60,891 nt of DNA from RGIG5579 sp045602025 (GTDB lineage Bacteria > Bacillota > Clostridia > Oscillospirales > SIG627): contig JAZSAT010000052.1 in assembly GCA_045602025.1 (NCBI GenBank), positions 1 through 60,891 on the forward strand, in the 5' to 3' direction. Below the pieces are notes generated by a model. That model was given only the letters and a program-made list of their open reading frames with translations. It was not told the origin of the DNA and made no database searches. Numbering within the stretch: position 1 is the first letter of the stretch; each line of letters begins with the position of its first letter. Positions 23,610 through 33,254 of the stretch are shown in pieces. Made by a program: the position numbers and the translations under genes.

Positions 23610-24020
23610 ATGGCACTGAATCGCAGAAAAGAAAGAGAGATCGTTTATCAGATGCTCTTTGCTTCTCAGTTTTATCCTGAGGACAAAACACCGGATCTGT
23701 ACGATACCATCATCTCTCAAATGGAAGAGGGAGCAGAGGAGAGCGCATACATTAAGGAGACCTTCTTCGGCGCCCGCGCTTACGCGGAAAAAGCCATGGA
23801 GAAGATCGAACATCTTGCAAAAGACTGGAAGGTGAATCGCCTTTCCAAGGGAACGGTCACCGTTCTCCAGCTTGCCATTTACGAGATGGAAATGAGCGAC
23901 AGTGTACCGGAAAAGATCGCCATTAACGAGGCGGTAGAGCTTGCCAAAAGGTTCTGTGAAGACGGGGCAAAGAAATTTGTCAACGGAATTTTAGGGTCTT
24001 TGGCGGAGAATAAAAAATGA
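23610..24020 (+). CDS. nusB: Transcription antitermination factor NusB
   Basis: A 136-residue all-helical protein that binds boxA RNA with S10 for rRNA antitermination. LNRRKEREIVYQMLFASQF opens the typical first helices, and the C-terminal INEAVELAKRFCEDGAKKFVNGILGSL is the most conserved part. AAGGAGG precedes the ATG and the stop overlaps the next gene's ATG by four bases. Confidence 0.95.
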   Translation: MALNRRKEREIVYQMLFASQFYPEDKTPDLYDTIISQMEEGAEESAYIKETFFGARAYAEKAMEKIEHLAKDWKVNRLSKGTVTVLQLAIYEMEMSDSVPEKIAINEAVELAKRFCEDGAKKFVNGILGSLAENKK

Positions 24021-24955
24021 GTATCGGGATCTGTTTCGGGATCGATACCAGCAATTATACGACTTCGGCGGCAGCAGTTACCTCTGCCGGCGAAGTCTTT
24101 TGTGCAAAGCGGCTTCTTTCCGTACCCCAAGGAGAAAAGGGTATGCGGCAAAGTGACGCTTTGTTTTGTCATACAAGGGACCTTCCTTCCTTGGTAGAAG
24201 AGGTTCTCTCTCAGGTGAAGGAAAAATACGGCGCATATCACATTCTTGCCATTGGCGTAAGCGATACCCCCCGCAGACAAAAAGGCTCTTATATGCCCTG
24301 CTTTCTGGCAGGTGTGAATGCAGCAAAAAGTGCCGCGTGCCTTCTGGATGTACCTCTTTTTACCTTTTCCCATCAGGAGGGGCACATTGAGGCGGTAAGA
24401 GGCGGTGCGGAAAAGAAGTTTTCCGAGAAAGAATTTTACGCCTTCCACCTGTCCGGCGGTACCACGGAGTTTCTTCGTGTTTCGGAGGACGGCGGCAGAT
24501 ACCGTGCGGAGATCGTCTCCGAAGCACTGGATCTGACCTGCGGACAGCTGATCGACCGCTGTGGGGTAAAGCTTGGCCTTCCTTTTCCTGCGGGAAGGGA
24601 ACTTGAGGCCCTGGCGGCAAAAAGCGAAAAGAATTATAGGATCCGTATTCCCAAAAAGGAAAAGGGCATCAACCTTTCCGGCTTTGAGAATCAATTTGAC
24701 AGGATGCTTCAAAACGGAGAAAGCCGTGAAAATGCGGCAAAATTTGTGTTCGATGTGGTAAAGGAAGCCATCCTTAGCCTTTTATCCTTCGGGGAAGCGG
24801 GGAAAACCGTTTTGTTTTCCGGCGGTGTGACAAGCTCATTTTTATTAAAAAATGCGCTTGACCGGGAGAATTTTATCTTTGCACCTCCCGCCTTTACGGC
24901 GGACAATGCCATCGGCATTGCTTACCTTACAAGGAAAGGACAAGAGAATGGATAA
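24017..24955 (+). CDS. TsaD/Kae1-family paralogue
   Basis: A 312-residue member of the TsaD (Gcp) ASKHA fold family. CFGIDTSNYTTSAAAV is the first phosphate loop. The metal-binding motif is HQEGHIEA with His at 119 and 123 (HLEGH in true TsaD). HLSGGTTEF is the second loop and FSGGVTSSFLL the third. It is shorter than canonical TsaD (about 340) and lies in the nusB-xseA position where many Clostridia have such a copy; a separate genuine tsaD is expected elsewhere. Its own role is unsettled. It overlaps nusB by 4 and xseA by 8 bases. Confidence 0.8.
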   Translation: MSIGICFGIDTSNYTTSAAAVTSAGEVFCAKRLLSVPQGEKGMRQSDALFCHTRDLPSLVEEVLSQVKEKYGAYHILAIGVSDTPRRQKGSYMPCFLAGVNAAKSAACLLDVPLFTFSHQEGHIEAVRGGAEKKFSEKEFYAFHLSGGTTEFLRVSEDGGRYRAEIVSEALDLTCGQLIDRCGVKLGLPFPAGRELEALAAKSEKNYRIRIPKKEKGINLSGFENQFDRMLQNGESRENAAKFVFDVVKEAILSLLSFGEAGKTVLFSGGVTSSFLLKNALDRENFIFAPPAFTADNAIGIAYLTRKGQENG

Positions 24956-26156
24956 ATCACAGGCCTTGACTGTCACGGGACTGAATGAATATATCAAATC
25001 AAAGCTGGATACAGACCCTATCCTTTCCCGTGTTTATGTAAAGGGCGAGATCTCAAACTTTGTCAATCACTATAAAACGGGGCATTTTTACCTTTCGCTC
25101 AAGGACGAAGGGGGCGTTGTCCGCGCGGTGATGTTCCGCCAGAGTGCCCAGAAGCTGAATTTCGTTCCCGAAAACGGTATGAAGGTGATCTGCTGCGGCA
25201 GAGTTTCCTCTTATGTAAAGGACGGACAGTATCAGCTTTATATTTCCGATATGGAGCCTGACGGCATCGGAGCACTTTATATCGCCTTTGAACAGCTGAA
25301 AAAGAAGCTAGAGGCGGAAGGGCTTTTTGATCCCATGTATAAAAAGCCTCTGCCCAAATATCCCAAGAAGATCGGCATTATCACCTCTCCCACGGGCGCG
25401 GCCGTTCGGGATATGATCAATGTTTCGGGAAGAAGATTCCCCCTTGCAAGCCTTTGTCTTTATCCGAGCCTTGTTCAGGGAGAGGGTGCTCCCGCACAGC
25501 TGATCCGCGGCATTGAGGTATTCAATACCCTATGCCCTGTGGATGTGATCATTTTAGGCCGCGGCGGCGGAAGTCTTGAGGAGCTTTGGGCTTTTAACGA
25601 CGAAAATCTTGCCAGAGCCATTTTTCGGTCCCGCATCCCCATTATTTCCGCGGTGGGACACGAAACGGACTTTTCCATCAGCGATTTTGTGGCGGACCTT
25701 CGGGCACCGACCCCCTCTGCGGCGGCAGAACTTGCCCTCCCCGAAACGGGCGAGGTCAAAAGAAAGCTTCGCAATGTGATCGACCGTATGAGCCTGGTTT
25801 CGGAAAACCGTATCAAAAGCTTAAGACAGGCTCTGGATGCACTTGCTTCCGCTCCTCAGATGCAAAGCCAGATGCGCCTTATTGACGATCGCCGTATGGC
25901 CGTCTTGCAGCTTGATCGGGAGATGGAAATGAAAATAGAGCGTCTTTTGGAATGGAAAAAAAGCACGCTTTTACAGAACACCGCGCGGCTTGAGGCTCTC
26001 AGCCCCCTTGCGGTGATGACCCGCGGCTACAGCGCGCTTTTTGACGAAAAGGGCCACAGCCTGAAAAGCGCGAAGGATTTGAAAGTTGATTCGGAAATTG
26101 CCATTCGCCTATCCGACGGATGCGCAAAAGCCAAAGTTTTGGAGGTAGAAAAATGA
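24948..26156 (+). CDS. xseA: Exodeoxyribonuclease VII large subunit
   Basis: A 402-residue catalytic subunit. The N-terminal OB fold (LTVTGLNEYIKSKLDTDPIL, VYVKGEISNFVNHYKTGHFY) binds single-stranded DNA. The core carries GIITSPTGAAVRDM, ILGRGGGSLEELWAFNDE and SAVGHETDFSISDFVADLRAPTPSAAAE (two segments). A coiled coil and a short C-terminal tail follow. ATG 24948 (MDKSQALTVTG) is preferred over the longer frame that lies inside the upstream gene. The small subunit follows with an ATGA overlap. Confidence 0.95.
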   Translation: MDKSQALTVTGLNEYIKSKLDTDPILSRVYVKGEISNFVNHYKTGHFYLSLKDEGGVVRAVMFRQSAQKLNFVPENGMKVICCGRVSSYVKDGQYQLYISDMEPDGIGALYIAFEQLKKKLEAEGLFDPMYKKPLPKYPKKIGIITSPTGAAVRDMINVSGRRFPLASLCLYPSLVQGEGAPAQLIRGIEVFNTLCPVDVIILGRGGGSLEELWAFNDENLARAIFRSRIPIISAVGHETDFSISDFVADLRAPTPSAAAELALPETGEVKRKLRNVIDRMSLVSENRIKSLRQALDALASAPQMQSQMRLIDDRRMAVLQLDREMEMKIERLLEWKKSTLLQNTARLEALSPLAVMTRGYSALFDEKGHSLKSAKDLKVDSEIAIRLSDGCAKAKVLEVEK

Positions 26157-26386
26157 GCGAAACAAAAGAGAAGACCTTTGAAGAAATGCTGAAAAGATTA
26201 GAGGAGATCGTTCGCGCGCTGGACAGTGTGGAGACGCCCCTTGAAACCTCTCTGAGCTTGTTTGAAGAGGGTGCAGGTCTTGTTCGCCTTTGCAGTGAAA
26301 AACTGGATCAGGCGCAGCAAAAGGTGACCATTCTCACCTCCTCCCCCGATGGAATGACAGAAGAAAACTTTAAGGCGGGCGTTTAA
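26153..26386 (+). CDS. xseB: Exodeoxyribonuclease VII small subunit
   Basis: A 77-residue helical protein. FEEMLKRLEEIVRALDS and ETSLSLFEEGAGLVRLC are the family hallmarks. Several copies wrap the XseA coiled coil. The start ATG overlaps the xseA stop (ATGA), and its own stop overlaps the dxs start (TAATG). Confidence 0.95.
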   Translation: MSETKEKTFEEMLKRLEEIVRALDSVETPLETSLSLFEEGAGLVRLCSEKLDQAQQKVTILTSSPDGMTEENFKAGV

Positions 26387-28236
26387 TGGGTAAATTTTTA
26401 TCGGTCAGCGAGGTCAAGTCCTTATCCTACGACCACGCTCTTCGCTACGCGGCATACCTGAGAGAAAGCCTTGTGGAGAGAGTTCTGGAAAACGGCGGAC
26501 ACCTTGCCAGTAATTTAGGGATCGTGGAGATCAGCCTCGGCCTTGTTCGGGTGATGGATCTTGAAAGGGACCGGATCATATACGATACGGGTCACCAAAG
26601 CTATGTTCATAAGATCCTTACCGGCCGCGGAGAAAAATTTGCTACCCTGAGAAGCCTTGACGGCCTTTCGGGCTTTCCCAGAAGGGAAGAATCTCCCTTT
26701 GACCCTTTTTCCACAGGTCACAGCGGCACCGGGATCTCCGCCGCCTGCGCCTTTGCCAAGGGAGCAAGACTGAAGGGAGAAGACTCGGTAGCGGTTTGCG
26801 TCATCGGTGACGGCTCCTTTACGGGCGGTATGGTCTATGAGGCCTTGAATAACATTTCCCCCGAGGATCGGGTCATTATTATTTTAAACGACAACAAAAT
26901 GAGCATCGGCAGAAGTGTGGGCAGAGTACGCTCTACCTTAAATAAGCTTCGCACCCCCGGCTATTACCGTATGAAGACCGAGGTGGAGGATGCTCTGGAA
27001 AACATTCCCTTCTTCGGTGCTCCGGTCCACAAGATGGTCGGCCGTTTGAAGGACATCATCAAGCGTCAGGCATTGCCTTCCGGCAATTTCTTTGAAGAAA
27101 TGGGGCTTCATTACTTCGGCCCTGCCGATGGAAACGACCTTTCTACGGTGGAGACGCTTTTAAGAGAGGCAAAGAAGAGACAGGGGCCCTCGGTGATCCA
27201 CCTTTGCACCAAAAAGGGCAAGGGCTATGCCCCTGCGGAAAAGGAGCCTTCCCGCTTCCACGGGGTATCCCCCAAGAAGGAGAAAAAGGCATCGGGAACA
27301 AGCTTTTCCAAAATTTTCGGAGAAGAGATCGTATCCCTCGGTGAAAAGAATGAAAAGATCCTTTGCATCACCTCTGCTATGGGAGACGGTGTGGGTCTTA
27401 CGGAATTTGAAAAAAGATTTCCCGATCGGTTTTTTGATACGGGCATTACGGAGGAGCATGCTATGACCTTTGCCGCGGGCCTTTGTGCGGCGGGCTACAA
27501 AAGCGTGTTTGCGGTGTATTCCACCTTCTTCCAGCGGGCGGTGGATCAGTTTATCCACGATGCCGCCCTGCAAAAGCTTCCCTGTGTGGTCTGTCTTGAC
27601 CGTGCGGGAGTCTCGGGAGAGGACGGTGCCACCCATCACGGCCTGTTTGACCTCCCCCTTACTCTGCCCGTTCCCGGTGTAAAGATCTACGCGCCCATCT
27701 CCCGCGGGGAAATGCGCCGCGCCCTTGAAAATGCCCTTTCGGAAAAGAGTTCTCCCAGTGTGATCCGTTACCCCAAGGGGGTCCAGGATCCGTATCTTTT
27801 AAAAGCCTTTCCCTGTCTTGAGGAAATTGAGAAAAAGGACTATCCTTCAGAGGGAAAATGTGATATGATGATAGTGACCTTCGGCAGGATCACAAAAGAG
27901 GCACTTCTTGCCGCCGAAGCCATGCAGAAAAAGGGGATGGGTGTATCCGTTGTGCGCTTTTTCACCCTGAAGGGCTTCGGGGAAGAAAAGCTTTCGGAGA
28001 TCTTTTCCGGTGTGAAGAAGATCCTTTTTGTGGAGGAAGGGGTTCTGACAGGCTCTTTCTCCCAGTACCTTTTATCCCTCCTTTTGGAAAAAGGCCTTAC
28101 GGAAGGTGTTTCTACCCGTATGCTCGGGGTAAAGGAAGCCTTTGTTTCCCACGGAAATACGGAAGAGATCCTTTCCCGCCTTGGACTTACAGCAGAAAAC
28201 ATAGAAAGAGAGCTGATTTCTTTTGCCGAGACTTGA
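26386..28236 (+). CDS. dxs: 1-deoxy-D-xylulose-5-phosphate synthase
   Basis: A 616-residue thiamine-diphosphate enzyme that condenses pyruvate and glyceraldehyde 3-phosphate, the entry to the MEP isoprenoid pathway. The TPP/Mg motif GDGSFTGGMVYEALNN lies near residue 145. The catalytic Glu is in FDTGITEEHAMTFAAG, and DRAGVSGEDGATHHG is also present. All three transketolase-like domains are complete. In many Firmicutes ispA precedes dxs; here dxs directly follows xseB. The TTG start of tlyA lies within its last codons. Confidence 0.96.
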   Translation: MGKFLSVSEVKSLSYDHALRYAAYLRESLVERVLENGGHLASNLGIVEISLGLVRVMDLERDRIIYDTGHQSYVHKILTGRGEKFATLRSLDGLSGFPRREESPFDPFSTGHSGTGISAACAFAKGARLKGEDSVAVCVIGDGSFTGGMVYEALNNISPEDRVIIILNDNKMSIGRSVGRVRSTLNKLRTPGYYRMKTEVEDALENIPFFGAPVHKMVGRLKDIIKRQALPSGNFFEEMGLHYFGPADGNDLSTVETLLREAKKRQGPSVIHLCTKKGKGYAPAEKEPSRFHGVSPKKEKKASGTSFSKIFGEEIVSLGEKNEKILCITSAMGDGVGLTEFEKRFPDRFFDTGITEEHAMTFAAGLCAAGYKSVFAVYSTFFQRAVDQFIHDAALQKLPCVVCLDRAGVSGEDGATHHGLFDLPLTLPVPGVKIYAPISRGEMRRALENALSEKSSPSVIRYPKGVQDPYLLKAFPCLEEIEKKDYPSEGKCDMMIVTFGRITKEALLAAEAMQKKGMGVSVVRFFTLKGFGEEKLSEIFSGVKKILFVEEGVLTGSFSQYLLSLLLEKGLTEGVSTRMLGVKEAFVSHGNTEEILSRLGLTAENIERELISFAET

Positions 28237-28957
28237 TCAGTACTTATTGGAAAAAGGCTTTTGCCGCAGCCGAAGCCTTGGTGCAAAGCTTATCCGCGCA
28301 GGATATGTGTTTGTGGACGGAAGAGAATGCACAAAGCCCAGCGAGCCCGTAGAAGAAGGGGCTGTTGTGGAGATCCGCGAGAATCCCCTGACCCGCTATG
28401 TTTCCCGCGGGGGTCTGAAATTGGAGGAAGCTCTGGCGAAATTTGAAATTTCCCCGAAGGGGCTTTGGTGTGTGGATATCGGTGCTTCCACGGGAGGCTT
28501 TACCGATTGCCTTCTTCAGCACGGTGCCGCAAGGGTCTATGCGGTGGATTCGGGTACGGATCAGCTGCACCCCTCTTTAAAGGAAAACGACTGCGTGGTA
28601 TCCCTTGAGAATGTGAATGCCCGTTTTCTGGATGAAAGTATGGTTCCCGTTTGCCCTCTTGTGGTGATGGATGTCTCCTTTATTTCCCAAGGGAAGCTTT
28701 ATCCCGCCGTTTCCAAGGTTTTAAAGGAAGAGGGCGTATTTATTTCTCTTGTAAAGCCTCAGTTTGAGGTGGGCAGAGAGAATATCGGCTCAGGCGGTAT
28801 CGTAAAAAGTGAAAAGGCAAGACTTGACTGTATTGAAGCCTTGAAAAAGGAAGGGGAAAGATACGGTCTTATAATGAAAACGCACATTCCTTCGCCCATT
28901 GCGGGGGGCGATGGCAATATTGAATATCTGGCTCTGTTTGAAAAACAGAAGAAATAA
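28223..28957 (+). CDS. tlyA: TlyA-family rRNA 2'-O-methyltransferase
   Basis: A 244-residue protein with an N-terminal S4 RNA-binding domain (RLDQYLLEKGFCRSRSLGAK) and an FtsJ-like SAM domain (VDIGASTGGFTDCLLQ as motif I, VMDVSFIS, LVKPQFEVGR). Relatives methylate cytidine 2'-OH in 16S/23S rRNA. I start it at TTG 28223, which gives the normal S4 opening LPRLDQYLLEKG and overlaps dxs by 14 bases. No strong ribosome site is visible, so translational coupling is likely. The position between dxs and nadK/argR is conserved in Firmicutes. Confidence 0.9.
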   Translation: MPRLDQYLLEKGFCRSRSLGAKLIRAGYVFVDGRECTKPSEPVEEGAVVEIRENPLTRYVSRGGLKLEEALAKFEISPKGLWCVDIGASTGGFTDCLLQHGAARVYAVDSGTDQLHPSLKENDCVVSLENVNARFLDESMVPVCPLVVMDVSFISQGKLYPAVSKVLKEEGVFISLVKPQFEVGRENIGSGGIVKSEKARLDCIEALKKEGERYGLIMKTHIPSPIAGGDGNIEYLALFEKQKK

Positions 28958-28974
28958 ACGAAAGGAACGGGAAG

Positions 28975-29820
28975 ATGAAAAAAATCAGTATTTTTTTATA
29001 TCCCCTCAAAGATCCGTCTCTTGACAGATGCCGCAAGGTGATCCTTGCCCTTTCGGACTATGAAGGAGAGTTTCTTCTTGATAAGAGATTTTCCGGAGAA
29101 AAGAACCTTTCGGACATCAAAAACATTGTATTTGTAGAAGAAGAGGAGCTTTTCACCTTGGGTGAGGTGCTTCTGACCCTGGGCGGCGACGGCACGATTT
29201 TGTCTGTGGCATCCCGCGCGGCGAAAACGGGGATTCCCATTTTCGGGATCAATTTCGGCAATGTGGGCTTTATGACCTCTCTGGAAGAAAAAGAGGTGAA
29301 AAAGATCTCCGCTCTGGTACGGGGAGAATATACCGTATCCTCCCGTATGCTCCTGTCCTGCAGGGTAGGAGAAGAAGAGGAATTTCTTGCGCTGAATGAA
29401 TTTGTCATTGCTCCGGAAAAGGGCTTTCATATGGTGGAGCTTTCCCTTTATACCGGCCGCAAAAAGCTTTGTGATTTCCGTGCGGACGGGCTGATCTTCA
29501 ATACCCCCACAGGCTCCACGGGCTATGCCTTTTCCGCAGGGGGTGCGGTGATAGATGATTCCCTTGATACCATCGGTGTAAAGGCGGTGTCCTCTTACCT
29601 TCTGATCAACGGCCACCACATGATCTTCTCTCCCGAAACGGTCTTCACCGTAAAGGGTGCCCGATGCGGCGGTGAAAAGATCACGGTCTGTGCCGACGGC
29701 AGAGAAACAAGGCAGATCCTTCCCGGTGAACAGGTGAAGATTTTCCGTAGCAAAAAGCGTGTAAACCTGATCTTCTTAAAGGAAAGAAGCAATCTGGAAG
29801 TGTTCTTCCGTAAATTTTGA
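28975..29820 (+). CDS. nadK: NAD kinase
   Basis: A 281-residue enzyme that makes NADP+ from NAD+. GGDGT at 70-74 is the diacylglycerol-kinase-type catalytic motif, followed by GINFGNVGFMTSLEE. NEFVIAPEKG and the second loop FNTPTGSTGYAFSAGGAV bind NAD. It lies between tlyA and argR as in many Clostridia. AAAGGAACGG precedes the ATG. Confidence 0.95.
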   Translation: MKKISIFLYPLKDPSLDRCRKVILALSDYEGEFLLDKRFSGEKNLSDIKNIVFVEEEELFTLGEVLLTLGGDGTILSVASRAAKTGIPIFGINFGNVGFMTSLEEKEVKKISALVRGEYTVSSRMLLSCRVGEEEEFLALNEFVIAPEKGFHMVELSLYTGRKKLCDFRADGLIFNTPTGSTGYAFSAGGAVIDDSLDTIGVKAVSSYLLINGHHMIFSPETVFTVKGARCGGEKITVCADGRETRQILPGEQVKIFRSKKRVNLIFLKERSNLEVFFRKF

Positions 29821-29828
29821 GGTTTGAT

Positions 29829-30296
29829 ATGAAAAACGACAGACAACTGAAGATTCTGGAGATCATTGCGGAAAAGGATATTCACACCCAGGAGGAATTG
29901 AGCCTGGAGCTGAGAAAAATGGGCTTTTCCGCCACACAGGCAACGGTCTCCCGCGATATTAAGGAATTGCATCTGCAAAAGGCCCCCTCCCAGACAGGCG
30001 GCGGCACCCGCTATGTAGTGGCACAGGAAAAGGTCCACGAGGAGAGGGAAAAGCAGGATAAATACAGGCTTGTTCTTCACCAGGTGCTTACCAGTGCGGT
30101 CCCTGCGGGGAATATCGGTGTGGTCAAGACCCTTTCCGGCACGGCAAATGCAGCCGCGGCGGCACTGGAGGCCATTCACATCGAGAATATTATCGGCACA
30201 CTGGCGGGGGATGATACCCTTCTTGTGCTTTTTGCCAATGAGCGGCAGTCCTTTGAGTTTTGCCGCAATCTGAATCTTCGCTACATTAAAGATTAA
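29829..30296 (+). CDS. argR: Arginine repressor
   Basis: A 155-residue hexameric regulator. The N-terminal winged helix (RQLKILEIIAEKDIHTQEEL, ATQATVSRDIKELHLQK) binds ARG boxes. The C-terminal domain has the arginine-binding GTANAAAAALE and GTLAGDDTLLVLF. ATG 29829 is chosen over an upstream TTG because TGAGG lies six bases ahead and the N-terminus then matches the family. No arginine genes are nearby; the site between nadK and recN is conserved in Firmicutes. Confidence 0.95.
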   Translation: MKNDRQLKILEIIAEKDIHTQEELSLELRKMGFSATQATVSRDIKELHLQKAPSQTGGGTRYVVAQEKVHEEREKQDKYRLVLHQVLTSAVPAGNIGVVKTLSGTANAAAAALEAIHIENIIGTLAGDDTLLVLFANERQSFEFCRNLNLRYIKD

Positions 30297-30307
30297 AGGA
30301 GAAGAAA

Positions 30308-32017
30308 ATGCTCGCATCCCTTTTTGTTTCGGATCTTGCGCTGATACGACGCCTTTCGGTGGATTTCCATCGGGGTTTTTCCGTGTTGACCGGCGAAACA
30401 GGTGCGGGAAAATCCTTGATCCTGGATTCCTTAGGGGTGTTTTTATCCTCCGGCGGTACCCGTGATCTGGTGCGGAGAGGCTGTGAAAAGGCGGAGGTAT
30501 CCCTTTATTTTACCGAGCTTGGTGAAAATGCCGTAGCCGCTCTTGCGGATATCGTCCCGCCCGAGGAATTGGAGGAGGGCGTTACCTTTACCCGTATTCT
30601 TTATGCTACGGGAAAGACCCTTTCCAAGATCGGCGGCAGAAGCGTTCCCTTCGGGAAAATGGCAGAGGCGGCTGTGGAGCTTTTAGGGATCCACGGTCAA
30701 ATGGCGGCCGCGGGCCTTCTAAATGAAAAAAACCACAGAAAATATCTGGATTCTGCTTTAAGCGAAAAGGGAATTTCCGCGAAAAAGAATTATGAGGAAA
30801 TTTTCAGGGCCTATTCTGCGGAAAAAAGAAAGCTGGAGGAGCTTTTGTCCCACGGGGATGAAAAGGAAGAAATTGCCCTCATTGATTACCGTATGCAGGA
30901 GATCCGCAAGGTCTCTCCCAAAAAGGGCGAGGAGGAGGCTTTGGAGAAGGAGCTTTCATCTCTGCAAAGCTACGAGAAGGATTATGCGGCTCTCAGTACT
31001 GCCCACCGTGCCTTGCACGGTGGTGAAAAGGGAAAGGGTGCCCTGTATCTTTTAAACGGTGCCGCAAGGAAATTGGAGCACTTCGGGGAAAAAGAGCCCT
31101 ATCAGACCTACAGCGCAAAGCTGTACGAAATTGCCCTGCAGGCTCAGGAGATCGAAAAAGAGATCGCTTCCCACCTATCCGATCTTGGTGAGGAGGATCC
31201 GGGAGACCGAATGGATCGGATCCAGCGTAGGCTTGATGAGATCTACCGACTGAAAATGCGCCTGGGGAAGAGCGCGGACGAGATCATTTCCTATTATGAG
31301 GAATTAAAAGAAAAAAAGAGCTTGACGCTGTCCCGAAAAGATGATATAAAAAAAGGAAAAGAAGCACTGCAAAAGCTTCAAAAGGAGCTTTCGGCGGCGG
31401 GGGATGCCCTTCGGGAAGAGAGAAAAAAGACCGCTTGTGTTCTGGAAAAAGAGATCGCCTCGGTCCTTACATTTCTGGATATGCCGAAAATGCAGTTTTC
31501 GGTTCTGTTTACCCCTCTTGACAGTTTTTCATCGGAGGGAACGGAGAAGGTGGCCTTTGGGATCTTAGCCAACACGGGCGAAGGGATAAAACCCCTCAGC
31601 CAGGTGGCCTCAGGCGGTGAAATGAGCCGTATTATGCTTGCCCTGACCTTAAAGCTGTTAAAGGCAAAGGACGCTTCCACCCTGGTATTTGATGAGATCG
31701 ATACGGGTATTTCCGGCGCAACGGCCCAAAAGATCGGTATTTGTATGAAAATGCTCGGGGAAACACGGCAGGTCTTCTGTGTGACCCACTCGGCACAGGT
31801 GGCTACCCTTGCGGACCATCACTTCCTGGTAGCAAAATCCGAGGTGGAGGGCAGAACGGAGACCACCCTGACTCCCTTATCCGATAGGGAAGCCCTTCGG
31901 GAGACCGCCCGTCTTCTCGGCGGAAAGAAGATCGGGGAAGAGGCCCTTTCGGCAGGAGAGAATCTGCGGCTTGAGGGCAAAAGTGAATTTGAAAAATTTA
32001 GAGATATTTTGATATAA
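30308..32017 (+). CDS. recN: DNA repair protein RecN
   Basis: A 569-residue SMC-like ATPase acting early at double-strand breaks. Walker A GETGAGKS is at 29-36, and long coiled coils flank a central hinge. The signature SQVASGGEMSRIMLAL and Walker B LVFDEIDTGISG lie near 430-465, then VFCVTHSAQVA. AAGGAG precedes the ATG. In Bacillus spoIVB and spo0A follow recN; here tyrS follows. Confidence 0.96.
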   Translation: MLASLFVSDLALIRRLSVDFHRGFSVLTGETGAGKSLILDSLGVFLSSGGTRDLVRRGCEKAEVSLYFTELGENAVAALADIVPPEELEEGVTFTRILYATGKTLSKIGGRSVPFGKMAEAAVELLGIHGQMAAAGLLNEKNHRKYLDSALSEKGISAKKNYEEIFRAYSAEKRKLEELLSHGDEKEEIALIDYRMQEIRKVSPKKGEEEALEKELSSLQSYEKDYAALSTAHRALHGGEKGKGALYLLNGAARKLEHFGEKEPYQTYSAKLYEIALQAQEIEKEIASHLSDLGEEDPGDRMDRIQRRLDEIYRLKMRLGKSADEIISYYEELKEKKSLTLSRKDDIKKGKEALQKLQKELSAAGDALREERKKTACVLEKEIASVLTFLDMPKMQFSVLFTPLDSFSSEGTEKVAFGILANTGEGIKPLSQVASGGEMSRIMLALTLKLLKAKDASTLVFDEIDTGISGATAQKIGICMKMLGETRQVFCVTHSAQVATLADHHFLVAKSEVEGRTETTLTPLSDREALRETARLLGGKKIGEEALSAGENLRLEGKSEFEKFRDILI

Positions 32018-32031
32018 AGAAAGGCAAAAAA

Positions 32032-33252
32032 ATGGGAATTTATGAGGAACTCCAGGCGCGTGGACTGATCGCGCAGGTAACAGACGAAAAAGAGATCAGA
32101 GATCTGATCAACGGCGGCGGTGCCCGTTTCTATATCGGCTTTGACCCCACGGCGGATTCGCTCCACTGCGGTCACTTTATGGCACTTTGTCTTATGAAGC
32201 GTCTTCAGATGGCAGGCAACAAGCCTGTGGTTCTGGTTGGCGGCGGTACGGGTTATATCGGTGACCCCTCCGGCAGAAGCGATATGAGAAATATGCTCAC
32301 CCCCGAGACCATTGAGCACAACTGCGAATGCTTTAAGCGTCAGATGGAGAAATTCATCGAATTCGGTGAAGACAAGGCCATCCTTGTAAACAACGCCGAC
32401 TGGCTTCTGGAGCTGAAATATGTTGACCTTCTCCGCGAGGTAGGTGCGTGCTTCTCCGTAAACAATATGCTTCGAGCAGAGTGCTACAAGCAAAGAATGG
32501 AGAAGGGTCTTTCCTTCCTTGAATTCAACTATATGATCATGCAGTCCTACGACTTCTATCACCTGTCCGAAAAGTACGGCTGTAATATGCAGTTCGGCGG
32601 CGACGATCAGTGGTCCAATATGCTGGGCGGAACGGAGCTCATCCGTAAGAAGACCGGCAAGGACGCTTATGCAATGACTATCACCCTCCTTCTAAACTCC
32701 GAAGGCAAGAAAATGGGCAAGACCCAGTCCGGTGCGGTATGGCTTGATCCCAACAAGACAAGCCCCTTCGATTTCTATCAGTACTGGAGAAATGTTGGCG
32801 ATGCGGATGTTCTCAAGTGCATTCGTATGCTCACCTTCCTTCCCTTGGAGGAAATCGATAAAATGGATGCTTGGGAAGGCAGTCAGTTAAATAAGGCAAA
32901 GGAGATCCTGGCCTACGAGCTGACAACCTTGGTACACGGTAAGGAAGAGGCTGACAAGGCGCAGGAAGCTGCCCGCGCACTCTTTGGCGGCGGCGGAAAC
33001 AATGCCAATATGCCCACCCACACCCTTCAGGCCGAGGACTTCACCGATGGCGGTATCAATATTATGGACCTTCTTGTAAAGACCGGTCTTTGCCCCTCCA
33101 AGGGTGAAGCAAGAAGACTGGTTCAGCAGGGCGGTGTCAGCGCAAAGGATACCAAGGTAACGGATATTGCCACCACCTTCCCCGAAAGTGACTTCGATTC
33201 CGAATTTATTCTGAAAAAGGGGAAGAAGGTCTTTATTAAAATCACAAAATAA
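32032..33252 (+). CDS. tyrS: Tyrosyl-tRNA synthetase
   Basis: A 406-residue class I synthetase. The HIGH equivalent is CGHF at 46-49 and the KMSKS equivalent is KMGKT near 226-230. QFGGDDQWSNM selects tyrosine. A C-terminal S4 RNA-binding domain (GLCPSKGEARRLVQQGGVSA) follows. The intergenic gap to recN is 14 bases with no T-box, so it seems to be expressed as the last gene of the long operon. A family B repeat starts right after the stop. Confidence 0.96.
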   Translation: MGIYEELQARGLIAQVTDEKEIRDLINGGGARFYIGFDPTADSLHCGHFMALCLMKRLQMAGNKPVVLVGGGTGYIGDPSGRSDMRNMLTPETIEHNCECFKRQMEKFIEFGEDKAILVNNADWLLELKYVDLLREVGACFSVNNMLRAECYKQRMEKGLSFLEFNYMIMQSYDFYHLSEKYGCNMQFGGDDQWSNMLGGTELIRKKTGKDAYAMTITLLLNSEGKKMGKTQSGAVWLDPNKTSPFDFYQYWRNVGDADVLKCIRMLTFLPLEEIDKMDAWEGSQLNKAKEILAYELTTLVHGKEEADKAQEAARALFGGGGNNANMPTHTLQAEDFTDGGINIMDLLVKTGLCPSKGEARRLVQQGGVSAKDTKVTDIATTFPESDFDSEFILKKGKKVFIKITK

Positions 33253-33254
33253 AA

